64,000 nucleotides of DNA from CAKZNE01 sp002695025. GTDB taxonomy: Bacteria > Bacteroidota > Bacteroidia > Flavobacteriales > Schleiferiaceae. The DNA is taken from the NCBI GenBank assembly GCA_913043285.1, contig CAJWML010000010.1:62001-126000 (forward strand), written 5' to 3'. The stretch's first letter is position 1, and every line of letters begins with the position of its first letter. Made by a program: the position numbers and the translations under genes. Shown piece after piece: positions 16,258-25,245 of the stretch. A model generated the notes under the pieces. It did no database searches. It was not told the DNA's origin and was given only the letters and a program-made list of their open reading frames with translations.

Positions 16258-17310
16258 ATGCTTACATTTAGGGCTCAACTAAAACCTCTTGCTTTGATAG
16301 ACCTGCGCAGTGATACGGTTACCCGGCCCACACCCGGAATGCTGAACGCTATGTTTAGCGCCAAAGTGGGTGATGATGTATTTGGTGAAGACCCCACTAT
16401 TCATGAACTGCAGCAAAAAGCCGCTGACCTTTTCGGGATGGAGGCTGCTCTTTTTTGCCCCAGCGGCACCATGACCAACCAAATTGCGGTAAATGTACAT
16501 ACCCGCCCGGGGGATGAGATCATCATGCATGAGTACTCTCATATCTTCAACTATGAAGGCGGTGGCGCAGCCTTTAATTCCGGTTGCCAGATACGTTTGC
16601 TACCCGGAAAAAGAGGTCTGCTGGACGCCAATACCGTGGAAAAATCCGTAAATAACCGTTTTGATATTCATGCAGCCCGTACCTCGCTGGTAACGGTGGA
16701 GAACACCTGTAATAAAGGAGGGGGCAGTTGTTACTCTATGGACACCCTGAAGGAGATCCGTGAAGTAACCAGACTCAACGACCTAGCGTACCACCTGGAC
16801 GGGGCAAGGCTCTTCAATGCCCTGGTCATAAGTGGTGATTCACCAAAAGATTACGGGAGCTTTTTTGATTCCATTTCCATCTGCCTCTCCAAAGGCCTGG
16901 GTTGCCCGGTAGGCTCCCTGCTGTTGGGAAGCAAAGCGTTCATCCAGGAAGCTCTCCGGGTCCGGAAAAAACTGGGTGGTGGTATGCGACAAGCAGGCAT
17001 ACTCGCAGCGGCCGGTATTTACGCCCTGGACCATCATATAGAACGTTTGGCCGAAGACCATACCAAAGCTCAGGTTTTACGATCAGCACTGGAACAATGC
17101 TCCTGGGTAAGAGATATGGAGTCCGTGGAAACCAATATTGTGATCTTCTACCTGCATGAAAACCGCGACCCTCAGTTATTTATGGAAAAACTGGAAAGTG
17201 AGGGGATTCGTATTATCGGGATGGGACAAGGAAAGCTACGCATGGTTACCCACCTGGATGTTTCTGAAGAAGACATTGAGAAAACCGCTGAAGTTTTGAA
17301 AAAACTTTAA
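16258..17310 (+). CDS. ltaE: Low-specificity L-threonine aldolase
   Basis: 350 residues. LIDLRSDTVTRPTPGM near the start is the family's typical N-terminus. The 12 residues before it may be an extension, and an in-frame TTG at 16294 is an alternative start. The PLP lysine is in CLSKGLGCPVGS near residue 212, and YHLDGARLFNA carries the PLP-nitrogen Asp. The enzyme cleaves L-threonine or allo-threonine to glycine and acetaldehyde. Its own promoter element sits at the end of lnt. The downstream gene begins 25 bases later. Confidence 0.93.
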   Translation: MLTFRAQLKPLALIDLRSDTVTRPTPGMLNAMFSAKVGDDVFGEDPTIHELQQKAADLFGMEAALFCPSGTMTNQIAVNVHTRPGDEIIMHEYSHIFNYEGGGAAFNSGCQIRLLPGKRGLLDANTVEKSVNNRFDIHAARTSLVTVENTCNKGGGSCYSMDTLKEIREVTRLNDLAYHLDGARLFNALVISGDSPKDYGSFFDSISICLSKGLGCPVGSLLLGSKAFIQEALRVRKKLGGGMRQAGILAAAGIYALDHHIERLAEDHTKAQVLRSALEQCSWVRDMESVETNIVIFYLHENRDPQLFMEKLESEGIRIIGMGQGKLRMVTHLDVSEEDIEKTAEVLKKL

Positions 17311-17334
17311 TTTAAGCTGGCTTTCAACCAAACC

Positions 17335-17880
17335 ATGAATTTTTTAACCTGCCTTATACAACTGGCCCTGCCTGCCGTACTCATCTGGGGGCTGTTCCAT
17401 GCTTTACGTTTTCGCTTCAGGGGCAAAGCATTAAGGTATCACCTGAATAAAACCGATATCCTTTACGTAAGCTTATTGTCATGGATAGTGATCGGCTGGA
17501 TCGGCAACTGGGACCACAATAAGGATTGGGGCTGTTTTCCCGTATCATCGCCCCATGCTGATCAGGTGCAAAACTTCCTGTTTAGCGGTATTTCAATACT
17601 GATCATTATGTGTGCCTATTTTATTCCTAATAGGCGTTTGTCCTTTACCCTGTTAAGCCTTGAATTGGGACTCTGGCTTGGCAAATTGCTTTTTATGAAA
17701 GGCGGATATGCGGTGGGCATTGGTGGTGCCGCAGATTTTCCCACACTAATCTATGATACGATTGCCCTGGTATTGCGGTTATTATTCATCCGAGCCGTCA
17801 GCCGGATGCTGGTTTATCCAAAGACCATCCTACTGAGTACCCTACTAGTGATCTTTTTAAAATTATGGATATTCCGTTAA
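17335..17880 (+). CDS. Integral membrane protein of unknown function
   Basis: 181 residues with about five hydrophobic spans (roughly 5-22, 43-60, 82-100, 108-125 and 160-178). A periplasmic or cytoplasmic loop WDHNKDWGCFPVSSPHADQ separates spans two and three. I do not recognise the family. It follows the threonine aldolase by 25 bases and is probably co-transcribed with it, with no functional hint from that pairing. Confidence 0.68.
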   Translation: MNFLTCLIQLALPAVLIWGLFHALRFRFRGKALRYHLNKTDILYVSLLSWIVIGWIGNWDHNKDWGCFPVSSPHADQVQNFLFSGISILIIMCAYFIPNRRLSFTLLSLELGLWLGKLLFMKGGYAVGIGGAADFPTLIYDTIALVLRLLFIRAVSRMLVYPKTILLSTLLVIFLKLWIFR

Positions 17881-17933
17881 ACCTTCTTTCGGTGCTAATT
17901 GTCTTTTGAAGGCTAAGGTTCTTTATAAGGACC

Positions 17934-17941
17934 TATTTTTG
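17934..17941 (+). promoter_or_regulatory. -7 element TATTTTTG
   Basis: Exact TAnnTTTG match 13 bases before ATG 17955. A TTTTG lies at 17904-17908, but the spacing of 25 bases is longer than usual. Confidence 0.5.
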
Positions 17942-17954
17942 TATTTGATTATCT

Positions 17955-19262
17955 ATGAAACATCTCCTTTGTCTTTTTGCCTTGCTGGCGTTTTCGCTGA
18001 ACTCCAACGCTCAGCATAGCCTCTCTTTATCCGTGGATTTCAACCATCCGGCTAAAACTTCATCAGAAGGGATCATTAGTCCTGTTATGGATGTAGCTCC
18101 ATTTCCCGAAGCTCCCTTTGCCAGCTTATCAGCTTATATCCTTGAATCCAACGTGGATGTCCACCTTGAATTCAAAATACTTACAGCCGGGGGATGGAGT
18201 GAATGGGAGCATCTGCACCTTAATACCGAGGGTGAAACCCCGGACCGCACTACTTTTTTTGCCCCCTACATTGAAAAGGAATTTGAGGCCATACGGTTCC
18301 GTTCCTCTCAAAAACTTAATAGGAACGTTGTTTTCCGCATCTATTTCCCCTCCGCTTCAGGAAATACCATCAATAAAATGAAAGGTGCCATGGACTCGGC
18401 CTGCGCCTGTCAGAAACCCGCCTATTGCGGTCGCGATTGCTGGTGCCCCAGCGGCAACTGCCCAAAAGATGCTTCTCCCGATTATACTACGCCCACCCAT
18501 ATTATCATCCATCACTCGGCCGGAACCAGCACCAGCAACAATTGGCCAGCCGTAGTGGCCGCCATCTGGGACGCACATGTAAACACCAATGGCTGGGATG
18601 ATGTCGGTTACAACTGGCTCATTGATCCGGATGGGCTTATCTACGAGGGCCGTGGTGATAGTACTTTAGGAGCACACTTCAGTTGTATGAATACCAATAC
18701 ACTAGGAATCTGTATGCTGGGAAATTTTGAAACGGTACAACCTACATTCAGCATGATCTCAAGCCTTACCTACCTCATCGCCTGGGAAAGTTGCCTGGAA
18801 AATATACCACCACTGGGATCAAGTTTTCATGCCGCCTCCCAGCTTAACCTCCCCAATATTTCCAGCCACCGTGATGGCAACACTTCCACCCAGGGATGCC
18901 CCAAGGGAACGGCATGCCCCGGTGCCAACCTATACGTATTGCTGCCTACCATCCGTCAGAATGTGGCCAATAACCCCTGCACCGGCCCTCTTGATATTGC
19001 ACAAACCGCTCATGAGGATCTCAGTATTTTCCCCAATCCTGTTCAGGACGAATTACAAGTGAAATGGAATAGTTCTTTCGGACGGTCTGTCAAAGGAATT
19101 GAGATCCGGAATACTACCGGGCAAACTGTATGCAGGGAATCGAAAGAGGTGTATTCCCCGGAGGGAACTACGGTGGAAACAAACAATCTGGCCAGAGGGA
19201 TCTATATTCTGAGCCTCATCACCGATCATGGACCGGTAAATCACAATTTTATCAAGAACTAA
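17955..19262 (+). CDS. Secreted N-acetylmuramoyl-L-alanine amidase (PGRP type) with T9SS sorting domain
   Basis: 435 residues. Signal peptide at residues 1-20 (ending SNAQ). The amidase_2/PGRP core lies at about 175-335 and keeps the zinc-ligand pattern: IIIHHSAGT, SSHRDG and CPG. VGYNWLIDPDGLIYEGRG is typical of this family, which cuts the bond between muramic acid and the stem peptide. The last ~75 residues (LSIFPNPVQDELQV ... LARGIYILSL) form a type A T9SS C-terminal domain, so the enzyme is exported to the surface or medium. That suits attack on other bacteria or scavenging better than housekeeping wall turnover (inference). Confidence 0.92.
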   Translation: MKHLLCLFALLAFSLNSNAQHSLSLSVDFNHPAKTSSEGIISPVMDVAPFPEAPFASLSAYILESNVDVHLEFKILTAGGWSEWEHLHLNTEGETPDRTTFFAPYIEKEFEAIRFRSSQKLNRNVVFRIYFPSASGNTINKMKGAMDSACACQKPAYCGRDCWCPSGNCPKDASPDYTTPTHIIIHHSAGTSTSNNWPAVVAAIWDAHVNTNGWDDVGYNWLIDPDGLIYEGRGDSTLGAHFSCMNTNTLGICMLGNFETVQPTFSMISSLTYLIAWESCLENIPPLGSSFHAASQLNLPNISSHRDGNTSTQGCPKGTACPGANLYVLLPTIRQNVANNPCTGPLDIAQTAHEDLSIFPNPVQDELQVKWNSSFGRSVKGIEIRNTTGQTVCRESKEVYSPEGTTVETNNLARGIYILSLITDHGPVNHNFIKN

Positions 19263-19742
19263 CTAAGAATCCAGCTCCCTGAGCTTATCCCAAACGATAT
19301 CCGGCTCATAGCCCCTACTGATCAACCAACGGGCCACCCGCCCCTTTTTCCGGAACACATTGGTTTCCCGGGTATCGCGGTATTTGGCTTGTAGCAATTC
19401 ATCCAGCGTTTCCTCGTAGGCCTTATCATCAATTTCTGCAAAGGCTTTGTTGAGCACATAGGTTGACAAACCGTGCCGATGAAGACCTGTCTTAATTTTT
19501 TGCCGTCCCCATTTCTTGATGCGGAATTTTCCCCGTACATAGGCCCTGGCAAAGCGCTCCTCGCTCAGGAAGTCCTGTTGGATCAGCTCCACCAGGAGTT
19601 CATCCACCACCTCGGGTATAAGACCATAACTAAAGAGTTTTTCACGGGCTTCCACCTGACTGCGTTCGCGGTAGGCACAAAAAGCCCGGATCTTTTCCCG
19701 GGCTTCGTCAAGTTCGTATATCTTTTTATGAGGATCAGGCAT
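19263..19742 (-). CDS. recX: Regulatory protein RecX
   Basis: 159 residues from ATG 19742. The open frame extends to 19841, but only the segment from MPDPHKKIYELDEAREKI looks like the family, and this start overlaps the previous gene's stop by 8 bases. FCAYRERSQVEAREKL and LIQQDFLSEERFARAYVR are the first RecX three-helix repeats. RecX binds RecA filaments and limits their activity. It is the last gene of a minus run and its stop abuts the amidase stop on the other strand, leaving no intergenic base. Confidence 0.9.
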   Translation of the reverse strand: MPDPHKKIYELDEAREKIRAFCAYRERSQVEAREKLFSYGLIPEVVDELLVELIQQDFLSEERFARAYVRGKFRIKKWGRQKIKTGLHRHGLSTYVLNKAFAEIDDKAYEETLDELLQAKYRDTRETNVFRKKGRVARWLISRGYEPDIVWDKLRELDS

Positions 19743-20058
19743 CTTCCGGTCCGTGCTCGTGGGTGAGCTTGAGAATGGTGCGGAAGGCCACAAACTTATC
19801 CTTGAATTTCTCAATATGATCCTGTTGCAATTTGGGAGCATACATTTCCTGGTACAGCCGTAAGGTTTCCAGGTCTTTCACCTCGTATTGTATAGAATAG
19901 GTGGTTCCGCTTTCCTCCTCTACCATTACCTGCAAAATACGGTTACTCAGGAACATACCGGTACTCATCACCTCAGGGATATGTGTTTCCTTCATCCATT
20001 GCAGCCACTCGTCATGAGCAGAGTTGTCAATATTTACGGTAACGTTGTAAATGTACAT
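19735..20058 (-). CDS. DUF4286 family protein
   Basis: 107 residues. MYIYNVTVNID at the start, WLQWMKETHIPEVM and YSIQYEVKDLETL are the shared features of DUF4286, a small dimeric alpha-beta (ferredoxin-like) protein widespread in Bacteroidota, with no assigned role. It overlaps recX by 8 bases and follows the GNAT gene by 7, so translation is probably coupled. No membrane or export signal. Confidence 0.84.
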   Translation of the reverse strand: MYIYNVTVNIDNSAHDEWLQWMKETHIPEVMSTGMFLSNRILQVMVEEESGTTYSIQYEVKDLETLRLYQEMYAPKLQQDHIEKFKDKFVAFRTILKLTHEHGPEDA

Positions 20059-20065
20059 AGCTTGT

Positions 20066-20476
20066 TTATATGGTTCTGGTCATTCCCATAACCCATTCAG
20101 GGTGGGGTATTTCAGAAAAACCAAATTTACGATATAAAGCATGAGCATCGCGGGTGCCGAGCATCCAGCGGGAAACTACGGCCAGCTCCGGGTCTTTTAA
20201 AATGAACTCCATCAGTTGCGCAGCATAACCTTTCCCTCTTTCGGTCTCTACCACAAAAACGTCCATTATATATGCAAATACCGCGCGATCTGTAACAATG
20301 CGGGCAAAGCCTATTTGTTGGTCATCTTTGTACAAACCGTAACAGAGGGAATTATCAACCGTGGTTTTTACCTGTGCAGGGGTGCGGCCTTTGGCCCAAT
20401 AACTATTGGACAGGAAACTATGGATAAGATCCAGGTTAAGGCGTTCTTTATCGCTGGAAATGAATACTTCGTACAT
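20066..20476 (-). CDS. GNAT family N-acetyltransferase
   Basis: 136 residues. The acetyl-CoA pyrophosphate-binding motif is visible as VETERGKGYAAQLM, near residue 76, with IMDVFVV in the strand before it. LYRKFGFSEI near the C-terminus is the typical beta-alpha end of the fold. The acceptor substrate cannot be read from sequence. It starts 1 base after the TPR gene ends and lies 7 bases from DUF4286, so it belongs to the same transcript. Confidence 0.88.
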   Translation of the reverse strand: MYEVFISSDKERLNLDLIHSFLSNSYWAKGRTPAQVKTTVDNSLCYGLYKDDQQIGFARIVTDRAVFAYIMDVFVVETERGKGYAAQLMEFILKDPELAVVSRWMLGTRDAHALYRKFGFSEIPHPEWVMGMTRTI

Positions 20477-20477
20477 A

Positions 20478-22304
20478 TCAGTTCAGGATATCACCCCGCA
20501 GCAGGCGAAAACGTTTGCGGGCCTCAGCCGTATAAAAACTATCGGGATGATCGGTAAAAAGGCTGCGATATAATTCCTTGGCCTCTTCTACCCGGTTCAT
20601 TTTGGTCTCGTATAACTGTGCCAGCCGGAATTGGGCATCATCAGCCAGAATATCTTCCGGAAAACCATCAATGATCGCCTGAAGATCAGCAGCAGCGGAT
20701 TCATAATTACCACGGGCCATCCATATTTCGGAACGCAGGAGCAATACTTCATCCTGCACGGTATGATCAGGAAACTCCCTTTGCAACTGGTTAAGGATGA
20801 TCATGGCGGAATCTTTCTTATCCTGGTAATTCAGCAGATCGGCCTGGGCAAAAAGCGCCATGGCTTCCGTAGTGGTATCCAGGGCAATATTGTCATTGAT
20901 CAGTAAAGAATAGCGCATGGCATCATTGGCAATAAGCTTGGACGTTGAGGCCTTGAGTACATTAAAAATTCCCTGCGCCCATTGGAAATCCCCCACGTAA
21001 TAGGCCGCCTTGGCCCTTTTAAATTTGGCCTCCTGTCCAATGGGCGATTTTTCAAAGGCTTTTTCGGCCTGCCCATAATAGAGTATAGCATCCCAGCGCT
21101 CACCGGTGTATAGCAGGATATCACCCAGTTCTATCCTGGCCCGGGCTTTGTCTTCCTCTGAAATGTAAGAGGTGAGAAGCATGCCTTTCAATAAGGCAAA
21201 TGCAGAATCGGTCTCATCCAGGCGAAAGGCCGTAAAATGGGCCAGGTCAATACGCAGCGGACCGGTTTCAGGGAGGCCCCTCAATTCTGCTTCAGCTTTG
21301 TAATACTGTTTCTGCAGATCTTTCCAGGCAGAGGCAGGAGTATCATCCTTACTTTCCAGCAATTTACGCTGAGCCACCAGTTTCTGTACGCGGGCTTCCT
21401 CGTAAAAGGGATTGTCCTTACCGGCTTCCTGCACATAATCGAAGATGTTAAGCGCCAACTCATACTCACCATTATTGAGCGCCACCTGCCCTAGGTTGTA
21501 CACCTCAGCACGGTTGCCCCCGCTCCTTCTGTCCAGGGCTTTTAATTGGGTGAAGGCCCCCCGGAAGTTCTTTTCCTGGATATATACGAACACTAAGAGT
21601 TCATTCATGCTACGGGGTGCACCTTCCTGTATTTTAGTAATGATCTGCTCTTTCAGGAATTGGATGTATTCGTTTTCCTCACCTTCCGTAATTCCCTGAG
21701 CGATGAGGTTTTTTACAGATGGAAGGTAGGCAGGGGAACGCAACACCATATCCACGTACATGCTGTACATACTGCGGAGATCCCCCAATTCGCCATACAA
21801 CAGGGCCTTCTGATAATCGAAATTCATACCGGGGTTACGGGCCTCGGCCAATTCATACACCTCTAAAGCGCGCTGGGGATAACCTTTTTGCTGAAGTGAA
21901 TTACCTGCACCATACGCCAGGCTGGGATTTTTCTCAATACGCTCCCGGATCTCATCCATCGCCTTCTCCGCTTCCTTCGCATCGCCCTTTAAAGTATTGA
22001 TGTATACCAGGTCTGTATACAATTCCATACCGTTAAAAGCTCCTTTCCGCAGAAGATCCTTGGTGAGGTTCTCTGCCTTCTTATACTCCTCCAGGGCCAG
22101 GTAAGAGTTCAGTAGTACTTCGTAGGTTTTGGGATCAAAGGAGCGTCTTATGGAAGGTTCCAGGTAGTCAATAGCCCTTTCATATTCTCCATCGGCATAA
22201 TACTGCATGCCCAGTTCATGGTCATTCTGCGCCATGAGAAGGGCGCCCCATAAACTAAACAAAAGGGTTAGCACTCCGGTCTTCAGCCTTATCTTCCTCT
22301 TCAT
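20478..22304 (-). CDS. Exported tetratricopeptide repeat protein
   Basis: 608 residues with a signal peptide (GVLTLLFSLWGALLMAQ, cleaved near residue 26). TPR-like helical pairs run through most of the chain. Clear units include GMQYYADGEYERAIDYLEPS near residue 33, YNLGQVALNNGEYELALNI near the centre, and AEALFAQ- and AQFRLAQLYE-type repeats near the end. TPR proteins scaffold other proteins, here in the periplasm or at the outer membrane. The long repeat array resembles the generic TPR proteins of Bacteroidota. Partner unknown. Next in the run after the lipoprotein gene (42-base gap). Confidence 0.85.
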   Translation of the reverse strand: MKRKIRLKTGVLTLLFSLWGALLMAQNDHELGMQYYADGEYERAIDYLEPSIRRSFDPKTYEVLLNSYLALEEYKKAENLTKDLLRKGAFNGMELYTDLVYINTLKGDAKEAEKAMDEIRERIEKNPSLAYGAGNSLQQKGYPQRALEVYELAEARNPGMNFDYQKALLYGELGDLRSMYSMYVDMVLRSPAYLPSVKNLIAQGITEGEENEYIQFLKEQIITKIQEGAPRSMNELLVFVYIQEKNFRGAFTQLKALDRRSGGNRAEVYNLGQVALNNGEYELALNIFDYVQEAGKDNPFYEEARVQKLVAQRKLLESKDDTPASAWKDLQKQYYKAEAELRGLPETGPLRIDLAHFTAFRLDETDSAFALLKGMLLTSYISEEDKARARIELGDILLYTGERWDAILYYGQAEKAFEKSPIGQEAKFKRAKAAYYVGDFQWAQGIFNVLKASTSKLIANDAMRYSLLINDNIALDTTTEAMALFAQADLLNYQDKKDSAMIILNQLQREFPDHTVQDEVLLLRSEIWMARGNYESAAADLQAIIDGFPEDILADDAQFRLAQLYETKMNRVEEAKELYRSLFTDHPDSFYTAEARKRFRLLRGDILN

Positions 22305-22346
22305 TTTCTAAATATATACAAGATAAACGGCCTGATGCACCAAAAG

Positions 22347-22895
22347 TTATGGAAGGGCCTGGATAGAATCAGCCAACGCCCGCATACGGGGATGTAAAGT
22401 ATCCCACATGACCACTGCCAATTGAGCCGGACCTTGGAGCTTATTTACATACATGCCGATCTCGCTTACCGCCTGTCTTTCATCCGACAGGTATTTTTCC
22501 GCATCCTCTTCGGTAAGTTTTTCATCCGTAAGGCTCTTGCGGAGGCTACTTAGCTGTTCCTGGGTATAATCGATCTCTTTCTGTACCTTATCGTGAAAGC
22601 TGAGGTATTTGTCCGCTCCTTTTTTAACGATCACCATCCCGTTCACTTGCGTAACCCAGAAGGAACGGTCCAGGGAATCAGGGTAATTCTCAACGAGGTA
22701 ATCATATAATTCATTCACCTCGGGCGAAATTTCCCGTAGGCGGGACTCGTCCACCGAATCCATTCTGACATCGTACAGGCTAAGCCTGGTTTGCAGAGAA
22801 TCCACCGTGGCAATTTCATCTTTAAAACGTGCGTTGCTCTGGCAGGAGGTAGCTACCACTGCCAGGGTTCCAAAACTCAGAATTAACTTCTTCAT
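22347..22895 (-). CDS. Predicted lipoprotein, coiled coil, unknown function
   Basis: 182 residues. The lipobox VATSC gives an acylated Cys near residue 18. The mature protein is largely helical and charged, for example EIDYTQEQLSSLRKSLTDEK and EEDAEKYLSDERQAVSE, which suggests coiled coil. I do not recognise a named family. The start overlaps the serS stop by 4 bases, so it is translationally coupled to seryl-tRNA synthetase. The TPR gene follows after 42 bases. Confidence 0.75.
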   Translation of the reverse strand: MKKLILSFGTLAVVATSCQSNARFKDEIATVDSLQTRLSLYDVRMDSVDESRLREISPEVNELYDYLVENYPDSLDRSFWVTQVNGMVIVKKGADKYLSFHDKVQKEIDYTQEQLSSLRKSLTDEKLTEEDAEKYLSDERQAVSEIGMYVNKLQGPAQLAVVMWDTLHPRMRALADSIQALP

Positions 22896-24163
22896 GCTAT
22901 AATTTCAAATCCGGTATAAGGTATCAGCACATCAGGTATACGGATACCTTCAGCACTTTGATTGTTTTCCAGAAGGGCTGCCAATACCCGGGGTAAAGCA
23001 AGGGCACTACCGTTAAGGGTATGGCAAAGTTGGGTTTTGCGATCTTCACCACGGTAGCGCAACTTAAGCCGGTTACTCTGGTAGGTCTCAAAGTTGGATA
23101 CGGAACTCACTTCCAGCCAACGTTCCTGAGCTGCACTCCATACCTCAAAATCATAGGTCATGGCAGAGGTAAAGCCCATATCGCCACCACAAAGACGTAA
23201 TATGCGGTAGTGGAGACCCAGTTTTTCCAGCAAACCGCCCACATGAGCCACCATTTCTTCGAGTATACCGTAGGATGCTTCCGGTTTACTTACGGTAACC
23301 ACTTCCACTTTGTCAAACTGGTGAAGGCGGTTCAAACCGCGAACATCCTTCCCATAACTTCCGGCCTCACGCCTGAAACAAGGGGTATAAGCTGTACAGC
23401 GTATGGGCAGGTCTTCGTGATCTATAATCACATCGCGAAAAAGGTTGGTAATGGGCACTTCTGCGGTAGGGATAGCGTAAAGGTTATCCTTCTCCATATG
23501 GTACATCTGTCCTTCCTTATCCGGCAACTGACCGGTACCAAAACCCGAGGCTTCATTCACAAAGTGTGGTGGCTGGTATTCCTCGTAGCCTGCTTCAATA
23601 TTCTGCTCCAGGAAAAAGTTGATCAACGCCCGTTGCAGGCGTGCGCCTTTTCCCTTATAAACCGGGAAACCGGCTCCGGTAATCTTTACACCCAGTTCAA
23701 AATCAATCAGGCCGTATTGATCGGCCAGTTCCCAATGCGGTTTTGCACCTTCAGCCAGACCAGGCTTCTGGCCCACTACTTTTATCTCCTCATTATCATG
23801 GGCATCCGCACCTTCCTTCACCAGCTCGTGGGGTGTATTGGGCAGGGTCACCAGTAAATTTTCCAAAGCATGCCGAATCTGCTCCTGTTCCTGCTGCAGC
23901 TCTTTGCTCTTCTCTTTCAGGCTGGCGGTTTTATCCTTCAGGGTATTGGCTTCCTGCGCCTTCCCTTCTTTGAAAAGCTGTCCGATCTCTTTGCTCAGCG
24001 AATTACTCTCAGCCAAAACGGCATCCAGCTCGGCCTGATTAGACCTGCGCTGCTCATCCAGCCGCAGGATATCTTCCACGGCAGTTTGCGCCTGTAGTTT
24101 TCGTTTGGAAAGCCTCTTGATGGCTTCATCCTTATGTTCTCTAAGATAGGATAGCTCCAACAT
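22892..24163 (-). CDS. serS: Seryl-tRNA synthetase
   Basis: 423 residues. The N-terminal coiled-coil arm (about residues 25-105) binds the long variable arm of tRNA-Ser. Class II motifs follow: TAEVPITNLFRDV, motif 2 CFRREAGSYGKDVRGL, and motif 3 HTLNGSALALPRVLAALLE near the end. It charges tRNA-Ser and Sep/Sec-type tRNA with serine. It begins after the rpmA terminator. A near-consensus -7 element (TAAATTAG, minus strand, 24186-24193) suggests it has its own promoter. Confidence 0.97.
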   Translation of the reverse strand: MLELSYLREHKDEAIKRLSKRKLQAQTAVEDILRLDEQRRSNQAELDAVLAESNSLSKEIGQLFKEGKAQEANTLKDKTASLKEKSKELQQEQEQIRHALENLLVTLPNTPHELVKEGADAHDNEEIKVVGQKPGLAEGAKPHWELADQYGLIDFELGVKITGAGFPVYKGKGARLQRALINFFLEQNIEAGYEEYQPPHFVNEASGFGTGQLPDKEGQMYHMEKDNLYAIPTAEVPITNLFRDVIIDHEDLPIRCTAYTPCFRREAGSYGKDVRGLNRLHQFDKVEVVTVSKPEASYGILEEMVAHVGGLLEKLGLHYRILRLCGGDMGFTSAMTYDFEVWSAAQERWLEVSSVSNFETYQSNRLKLRYRGEDRKTQLCHTLNGSALALPRVLAALLENNQSAEGIRIPDVLIPYTGFEIIA

Positions 24164-24185
24164 AGGGTTCTTGATTTTGGGTGGG

Positions 24186-24193
24186 CTAATTTA
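24186..24193 (-). promoter_or_regulatory. Near-consensus -7 element for serS
   Basis: On the minus strand this reads TAAATTAG, seven of eight positions of TAnnTTTG, 22 bases before the serS ATG and just after the rpmA terminator. The same octamer stands before the small gene at 6869. Confidence 0.35.
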
Positions 24194-24201
24194 TAAAACA
24201 A

Positions 24202-24234
24202 AAAAGCCCTTTCGTAAGGCACGAAAAGGCTTTT
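24202..24234 (-). terminator. Terminator of the rplU-rpmA operon
   Basis: Imperfect stem, AAAGCCCTTTCGT pairing with ACGAAAAGGCTTT around AAGGC. On the minus strand it is followed by a T-rich run, 25 bases past the rpmA stop at 24259. Confidence 0.8.
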
Positions 24235-24258
24235 AAACACTTTTTAAAACTTACGCGA

Positions 24259-24519
24259 TCAGGCTTCGTTCGGTACGATCGATACGTAAGACTTATTATC
24301 TTTTTTCTTGCGGAAAGCAACCGTTCCATCCACCAGTGCAAACAGGGTATGGTCTTTTCCAATACCCACGTTCTCACCTGGGTTGTGGCGGGTACCACGC
24401 TGGCGCACAATGATATTTCCGGCAATGGCTTGCTGGCCACCGAAGATCTTCACGCCAAGGCGTTTACTTTCTGATTCTCTACCGTTCTTGGAGCTACCAA
24501 CTCCTTTCTTATGTGCCAT
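24259..24519 (-). CDS. rpmA: 50S ribosomal protein bL27
   Basis: 86 residues. MAHKKGVGSSKNGRES and GNIIVRQRGTRHNPGENVG are essentially diagnostic. bL27 has a flexible N-terminus reaching the peptidyl transferase centre. There is no cleavable N-terminal extension of the Firmicutes type. It follows rplU by 6 bases, the usual order, and is followed by a terminator. Confidence 0.97.
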   Translation of the reverse strand: MAHKKGVGSSKNGRESESKRLGVKIFGGQQAIAGNIIVRQRGTRHNPGENVGIGKDHTLFALVDGTVAFRKKKDNKSYVSIVPNEA

Positions 24520-24525
24520 TTTTTA

Positions 24526-25224
24526 CTAGTTTTCTTCTTTTAACAATGCTTTGGCTTGCTTCACCCACTCTTCGCTGTTGATCTTCTCTACGGTGATCCC
24601 TGAAAGTTCAGAGAGCAACTTTTTATCAGCAGCCTTAAGGTTGGCAATTTGTTGGTAAGTATAGATACCTACAACATTAAGCTTCTCTTCGTAAGCGGGT
24701 CCGATACCGTTGATCTTCTTCAGATCCTGGGCTTCAGCCTTGGTAGCTGTACCGATATCGTGCAACAGCTTATCCACGTTCACTTCCAGGTGCTGCTCTT
24801 CAGCACGGTGCTCAGCGCGGGTTACCAGGTTTTCGCTCACTTCGTTTTTCTGCTCTTTTTTAGGAGCTTCAGCCTTCTTCTCTGCTTTGGCAGGAGTTGC
24901 TTTTTTAGCAGAACCTTTGCCGATGCCGGTAATCTCGATCAGGGAAATAGCCTGACGGTGACCGTTCTTTACACGGTAACCTTTCCTTCTTTTCTTCTTG
25001 AACACGATTACCTTATCAGCCTTAAGGTGTGATACGATCTTAGCATCAACTTTAATACCTTCTATAGCCGGGGCGCCAACTTCTATAGAACCATTGTCAT
25101 CGGTAAGCAATACACGGTCAAATGACACTTCACTGCCTTCATCACCGGACAAACGGTTTACATAGACTTGTTGATCTTTTTGTACTTTGTACTGATGCCC
25201 TGCTATCTCTACGATTGCGTACAT
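24526..25224 (-). CDS. rplU: 50S ribosomal protein bL21 with C-terminal helix-hairpin-helix extension
   Basis: 232 residues from ATG 25224 (MYAIVEIAGHQYKV). The frame's upstream ATG at 25248 lies within the promoter element. Residues about 1-103 are canonical bL21. They are followed by an Ala/Lys/Glu-rich linker (about 105-150), then a helix-hairpin-helix module with INGIGPAYEEKLNVVGIYT near residue 175 and a second helical pair to the end. Ordinary bL21 has about 103 residues, so more than half is extension. Long bL21 forms are known in Bacteroidota. Their extra domain has no established role and might contact rRNA. Confidence 0.94.
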   Translation of the reverse strand: MYAIVEIAGHQYKVQKDQQVYVNRLSGDEGSEVSFDRVLLTDDNGSIEVGAPAIEGIKVDAKIVSHLKADKVIVFKKKRRKGYRVKNGHRQAISLIEITGIGKGSAKKATPAKAEKKAEAPKKEQKNEVSENLVTRAEHRAEEQHLEVNVDKLLHDIGTATKAEAQDLKKINGIGPAYEEKLNVVGIYTYQQIANLKAADKKLLSELSGITVEKINSEEWVKQAKALLKEEN

Positions 25225-25245
25225 ACACATTAAATTTTGGGGCTG

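Noticed and set aside
15493..16278. Long minus-strand frame (261 codons) opposite lnt
   Set aside because: It lies entirely over the intact lnt catalytic region, has no promoter or domain, and looks like a frame kept open by codon bias.
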